Assembly: GCA_024509875.1 (NCBI GenBank)
Contig: JAMPIV010004448.1
Span: 682,001 to 746,000, forward strand
DNA length: 64,000 nucleotides
Source: Oreohelix idahoensis
Taxonomy: Eukaryota; Mollusca; Gastropoda; Stylommatophora; Oreohelicidae
Direction: 5' to 3'
In this document: positions 59,963-64,000 of the stretch, piece by piece
How the letters are laid out: each line of letters begins with the position of its first letter
Position numbering within the stretch: the first letter of the stretch is position 1
The notes under the pieces: model-generated
The model's input: only the letters and a program-made list of their open reading frames with translations
Told to the model about the DNA's origin: nothing
Databases searched by the model: none
Made by a program: the position numbers and the translations under genes

Positions 59963-61549
59963 TGATAAGAATCTTTTTCTTATTAATGATGTCCACCAAA
60001 TGATAAATATAAGTGGATGGAAGCAGACATCATCATCATCAGTTGATAAACTCTTAATACAAGTCCCTTGCCCTGAGCAAGAGACATGCTGAGAAATCTG
60101 AAGCTCGCTCGAACATCACCAGAGTTAAATACTGTGTTGTTGTGTTGCTCGTGGTTCGAGTATGGAATGTCAACTTGACCTACGCAGTGGTGTGTAGACA
60201 TAGATGGAGTGTATAATGTGCGAATGATAAGAAGAGTTCGTGGTGTTGACAAATGTTCTTTTCTCACACTCATGTATGACTGGAAGTCATCGACACCAAC
60301 GACTGTGTACCTTTACTAAAGTTTAATTGGACGTACACACTCGACAGCACAGATAGTGACAAATCACAGGTTGGCATAATACATCATGGTACAGTGGATA
60401 AATGGTCTTGCAATGTTATGTTACATGGGCACTCATGTAGAATAATAGTATAATGGACTGTCAGTAGCCAAGCACTCAGTATTGCCCATATATATATTAA
60501 CTGAGTTTACTGACAAAGCACGTCAGATTATAAACAATATCCAAGATGGCTTCTAGACCTAATCTCGTCTAGCGAAGATTCCTTAACATAATGTCCAGCA
60601 CAGATTTTTCCATATAATTATATTGAACCGCTAGCAATGGGTTCTCATGTTTAGCAGTGATCTCTGGACTAATCAAGCGATAATACGGGCATCCCTTTTC
60701 TCTTCTTGAAAGTCACTACATGTTTGGTTCCAAGATGGCTTCACTCGTGAGCTGTCACTCACGTTTGGATACAGATAATGAATCTGTCCTAAAGTTAGTC
60801 ATTCATTAAACATTTCATTGCTCTGTAGATTTGATCATGAACAATTGACTGCATTCTACAGGATATAGTGCTGCTAGGAATCAGAATCGTTTTTTTTCAT
60901 CTAGTTAGATGTATCCTCTCAGACGTACAAATCATCCCTACCGAAAAACGGTGGCTTCGTACGAGAGTTCAAAAGAGTATCTTTATTACCTTGGTTTTCA
61001 GAAATATGATTTTGCCATTCCTTGGCAATAAGAATAATCACTGGGGTAAAGCATACACGATAGGTCTAGACGACTATCACTTTCCCCAAAAACCACTGAG
61101 ATCACTTTTTTCCCGGCATCAAGCCGACATAGAAAAACACAGCCCATCATCAGGGCGAAGCCAAAACACACCTCTCTCGCGACACATCCGCCGAACAGCC
61201 TTTGACCTCTCTAGAGACAACAGAACATATAGTTCGACTTAGATATGTAAAGATATACAGATATAAGACAGACTCGTCCTACACAGACAAACAATACACA
61301 TAAATTCAGGCCATAGATATTCTGAAGCAAGAACAATCTATTACTACCCAAACAAAGAATAAATCGCAGTAAAACTGGATTCATCCGCGGAGTTCGATCG
61401 AAAGAGACGGCACAACTTTCAAGGGAAGTAACTCAATAATGACTTTCCCTTAAGCACTAAAACATATCTATTTTGTTTACAAAATATTTGCGAACATAAC
61501 AAGTATACCAATGTATAATATTGTAAGATATCAAAGACTGCACGTAACA
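59963..61549 (-). repeat. 5' LTR of Gmr1-like copy 2
   Basis: Near-identical to 52604-54198; differences are single bases and length changes in T and TA runs. Confidence 0.92.
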
Positions 61550-61554
61550 CCCTC
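61550..61554. repeat. Target-site duplication CCCTC (right)
   Basis: Exact match to 52599-52603; element B coding resumes directly after. Confidence 0.9.
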
Positions 61555-62122
61555 CAAACGAAGGAGATTTTTATACGAAGAATAAACTCATGTATAGGAA
61601 GGCTGGAACTGGTTCCAATGGTCATGGACAGCTGGTCCTTCCCACTTCATATAGGGAAATGGTGATGGAGTTAGGACATGCGATTCCCTTCAGTGGTCAT
61701 ATGGGGATCAGCGCCACAGGACAGCATATAGCTTGTCATTACTTCTGGCCAGGGATAACGGAAGATATAAAAAGATGTCTGAAATCCTGCCCAGAATCCC
61801 AAAGGGTAGCTCCAAAGCATTGGACTGCACCTGTAACCTTAGGGGAGATGCTAATTGTGGGAACCCCTTTCGAAAGAGTTGCAGTGGATATTGTGGGACC
61901 TCTCACACGTACCAAGAGGAGAAACAGTTACATTCTTACTCTGTTGGACACTTGTTCTATGTTGGGAGAGGCGGTAGCCTTGTCATCAATCGACTCGAAA
62001 CATGTGGCAGAGGCATTACTCACTATATTCACAAGGTTAGGATTTCCCCACCAAATCTTGACTGATAATGGCTCACAGTTCAAGGGGAGACTAACTGAAG
62101 AAGTTTTCAGGATATTCCAAGC
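61555..62122 (+). pseudogene. Integrase of element B, 5' two-thirds
   Basis: The frame continues element B after the insertion: GDFYTKNKLMYRKAG, then the zinc finger GHMGISATGQHIACHYFWPG and RCLKSCPESQR, where the second Cys of the usual CxxC is Ser. The catalytic core follows with RVAVDIVGPL (first Asp) and LTDNGSQFKG (second Asp). The sequence stops at EEVFRIFQA at 62122, before the catalytic Glu, where element D begins. Without the Glu and with the altered finger it cannot be active. It is a distinct lineage from the Gmr1-like copies. Confidence 0.88.
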
Positions 62123-62761
62123 TGTGGTGGGGCGCTGTTCGAATATATTTTGTGTTTGTTTATTATTATTTCCGGTAAATTGCTACCCCTGTCCACAGTT
62201 AATGTATATGTTGATTTTGTTAATGTATATTTGATTGCCCCGGCGGTTGCTCATAATAATGCTCGTTACCCCGTTACATCCCGGGTAAAATCTCTCACTT
62301 TTCATAGTTTTGTTCCATACTTCACAACACACATGCAGGTTCTTTAACTGACCAATGAGGAACTAAAACAGTCTTCTTTTGAAACGAATTCGACATCTTT
62401 TAATAACTGATATTCCTTGTAGCATGCATACTCGTTCGTCCCAATTAATCCTTATTTCTTAACTCTCTCCACACATATTAATTTTATTTCAAGAGTATTC
62501 GAGCTCTTGTACAAACCATCTCCTGTCAGAAGGTAAACACTTCGTAGTAGGTTCCTACTGGAACTTAAAAGCAAACACAGCCAAAACACAGCTGTCACAA
62601 AGCTCAAGGTTTTTCTTCACCTTGGCCATTCACATATCAACAACAACTCTGTGTCATTTTCCGGTGCGCCTTATTTTCAATATCCCAAATAGTGCCGCAT
62701 TTATCAGCACTAACTCAAACTCAATAAATCTAACATGTGGTGTGCATGGGCAGACACCACA
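62123..62761 (-). repeat. 3' LTR of element D
   Basis: 639 bp; plus-strand ends TGTGGTG and CACCACA are a perfect 7-bp inverted repeat. The left edge sits exactly where element B integrase stops. The flanking five bases are CAAGC (62118-62122). Confidence 0.75.
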
Positions 62762-62782
62762 TATTCCCCCCCCCCCCCCCCG
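62762..62782 (-). promoter_or_regulatory. Polypurine tract of element D
   Basis: G run of 16 then AATA in element orientation, directly touching the LTR start TGTGGTG. This is the expected primer site for plus-strand DNA synthesis. Confidence 0.75.
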
Positions 62783-63032
62783 CGCTACTGGAAACTGCAG
62801 GTTTCCAGGTCATCATTAACTATACTTAACTATAATGATAAAAAGGAAAATCAAATTCAAGCAATGAGTGAAATGATATCACGATGAGTGAAATGCAGTT
62901 AAAATATGTGGCAACAACTTGTGAGCAACATATTAATGCTACGAAAATATCGCTATATAATCTACCTATCAATTGATTATGAACATAAACAATGTTTGTT
63001 GTCACTTCCTGTACCCAGGACAGTTACATAGT

Positions 63033-64000
63033 TCAATGTATTACTCTTGACAGAGTATCAGCGATTACATTATTATGTCCTTCTATATGGACGATATCAC
63101 AGTCATACGCTTGCAACTGCAGTGCAAATCTCGTAAGTCTTGCACTTGGTGATTTACACGTCTGCAGATACGTTAATGATCTCTGATCTGTCATTATAGT
63201 AAAATGCGTACCTACCACATACTTTTGAAGTTTATTCAAAGTCCATACTATACCCAACAGTTCTCTGTCGAAAATAGAGTATTTGGATTCGGCTTCCGAC
63301 AGTTTCCTACTCAAGTAGTAGATCGGATGAAACTTGCCATCAAAACTTTGTCCCAAACACCCGCCTATTGCATGGAGCGAAGCATCTGTTACAACAATAA
63401 ATGACCTTTTTAAATCTGGCAGTCTTAATATCGGATACTGTGAAAAATGAGTTTTAATGTTTTGTAATGCCTGGTTACATTGTTCTGTCCAAACTACTTT
63501 GTTAGGCATACCTCTTTTAGTTAGATCAGATAAGACAGCAGTCAAAGACGAGAACCTTGGAATAAACTTGTGGTAAAAATTCACCAATCCTAATAGACTC
63601 CGTACTTGCTTCTTTGTAGTTGGGATTGTAAGATCAAGTATGCGTTTTAAATTAGATTCATCAGGTTGTATTACATGTTTGCCAATTTTATGTCCTAGAA
63701 ATGAAATTTCATTGAATCCAATTTCTATTTTGGATGGACGGGCTGTGAGATTGTGTATTCTTAGTGTCAGGAGTAAAGATTGTATACCATCTACATGCTC
63801 TTCCCATGTGTCATGAAACATGCAAATGTCATCTATATAAGATATTAGGTCATAACGGCTCCCAAATACTCGACGCATCATCCGTACAAAAGTTGCAGGC
63901 GCATTTTTGAGCCCAAAACACATGACATTGTATTGGAACAAACCCTTCGATGTTGCAAATGCCGTCAATGATTTACATTCTTCGGTCAAAGGGATCTGCC
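63033..64000 (-). CDS. Reverse transcriptase-RNase H of element D, partial
   Basis: An open frame from the window edge to a TGA at 63033-63035. RT: GLFQYNVMCFGLKNAPATFV, then YIDDICMF as catalytic block (YIDD), then FNEISFLGHKIG and KKQVRSLLGLVNFYHKFIPR. RNase H: VTDASLHAIGG, DRELLGIVW, MTDQRSL and HNNVIADTLSR, so all four acidic residues are present. The frame has no lesions in 318 codons, unlike element B, so this insertion may be young. It shares APATFVRMMRR with the Gmr1-like copies but is clearly a different lineage. The N-terminal modules are outside the window. Confidence 0.92.
   Translation of the reverse strand, partial: QIPLTEECKSLTAFATSKGLFQYNVMCFGLKNAPATFVRMMRRVFGSRYDLISYIDDICMFHDTWEEHVDGIQSLLLTLRIHNLTARPSKIEIGFNEISFLGHKIGKHVIQPDESNLKRILDLTIPTTKKQVRSLLGLVNFYHKFIPRFSSLTAVLSDLTKRGMPNKVVWTEQCNQALQNIKTHFSQYPILRLPDLKRSFIVVTDASLHAIGGCLGQSFDGKFHPIYYLSRKLSEAESKYSIFDRELLGIVWTLNKLQKYVVGTHFTIMTDQRSLTYLQTCKSPSARLTRFALQLQAYDCDIVHIEGHNNVIADTLSRVIH

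Larger units (their letters stand above)
52604..61549 (-). mobile_element. Gmr1-like Ty3 retrotransposon, copy 2 (defective)
   Basis: An 8946-bp second copy of the element at 14096-23540, inserted in element B with the duplication CCCTC. LTRs are 1595 bp (52604-54198) and 1587 bp (59963-61549) and very similar to each other. They differ from copy 1 LTRs by several insertions (for example an extra block around 52685-52795) and many substitutions, so the two copies belong to different subfamilies. The internal part is close to copy 1 but has a 718-bp deletion in gag, two or more frameshifts and a stop near the start. Confidence 0.93.
50745..62122 (+). mobile_element. Ty3-type element B, interrupted twice
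   Basis: A plus-strand element with gag (50923), protease (about 52130-52598) and integrase (61555-62122). It is split by the Gmr1-like copy 2 at 52604-61549 and cut off by element D at 62123. With the insert removed, only about 60 codons separate protease from the integrase finger, so no reverse transcriptase lies between them and integrase comes before RT. It is degenerate: an in-frame stop in gag, a frame change before protease, another across the insertion point, and a lost finger Cys. Confidence 0.85.
62123..64000 (-). mobile_element. Ty3-type element D, 3' part, runs off window
   Basis: In element orientation: RT-RNase H ORF (64000-63033), short 3' UTR, a G16 polypurine tract and a 3' LTR. 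It is inserted in the integrase of element B. Because RNase H is the last coding module before the LTR, integrase cannot follow it, so the order must differ from standard Ty3 and fits Gmr1-like. The 5' part lies beyond 64000. Confidence 0.85.

Overview
This is animal nuclear DNA: AT-rich, intron-scale spacing, no operons or ribosome binding sites, and almost wholly built from transposable elements and simple repeats. A mollusc is the best guess (inference), from the Gmr1-like Ty3 elements with purine tracts such as AAGGGAGATAA, the tRNA-derived SINEs, the mix of RTE-like and RNase H-bearing LINEs, and the very long (TA)n arrays. Nothing in the window fixes the species.

Left part, 1-14090. A LINE tail relic (45-390) is followed by an old LTR element on the minus strand (464-5992) that keeps gag and protease but shows no integrase or reverse transcriptase. 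5993-14090 holds two copies of one SINE family with clear target-site duplications (8513-8794 plus, 10063-10433 minus), tRNA-like fragments, a 68-bp inverted repeat and a 23-bp minisatellite, with little else recognisable.

Centre-left, 14091-23545. A complete young Ty3/gypsy-type element on the minus strand has 1456/1465-bp LTRs, target duplication GTCAC, a primer binding site, and one 1627-codon ORF in the order Gag-protease-integrase-reverse transcriptase-RNase H. Integrase before reverse transcriptase is the Gmr1-like (Ty1/copia-style) order.

Middle, 23546-50730. This is a graveyard: a repetitive invertebrate gene family with two frames (25463-26784), a Tc1/mariner-like transposase head with a terminal repeat touching a (TA)n array (27521-27964), relics of several LINEs, a four-copy repeat family with ATG-rich tails, a tRNA-Arg-like SINE, minisatellites, and a 720-bp (TA)-(GA)-(TA) block. 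The only hints of host genes are two phase-compatible exon-like segments on the plus strand (39984-40146 and 44597-44742, the first with weak similarity to the ENDOD1/EXOG nuclease fold) and one possible terminal exon (49909-50216).

Right part, 50731-64000, is a nest of three retroelements. A plus-strand gag-protease-integrase element (from about 50745) is cut by a second copy of the Gmr1-like element (52604-61549, target duplication CCCTC). Its integrase resumes at 61555 and is cut again at 62122 by the 3' end of a third, minus-strand element whose reverse transcriptase-RNase H ORF runs off the window. In all three lineages the visible module order fits integrase upstream of reverse transcriptase.
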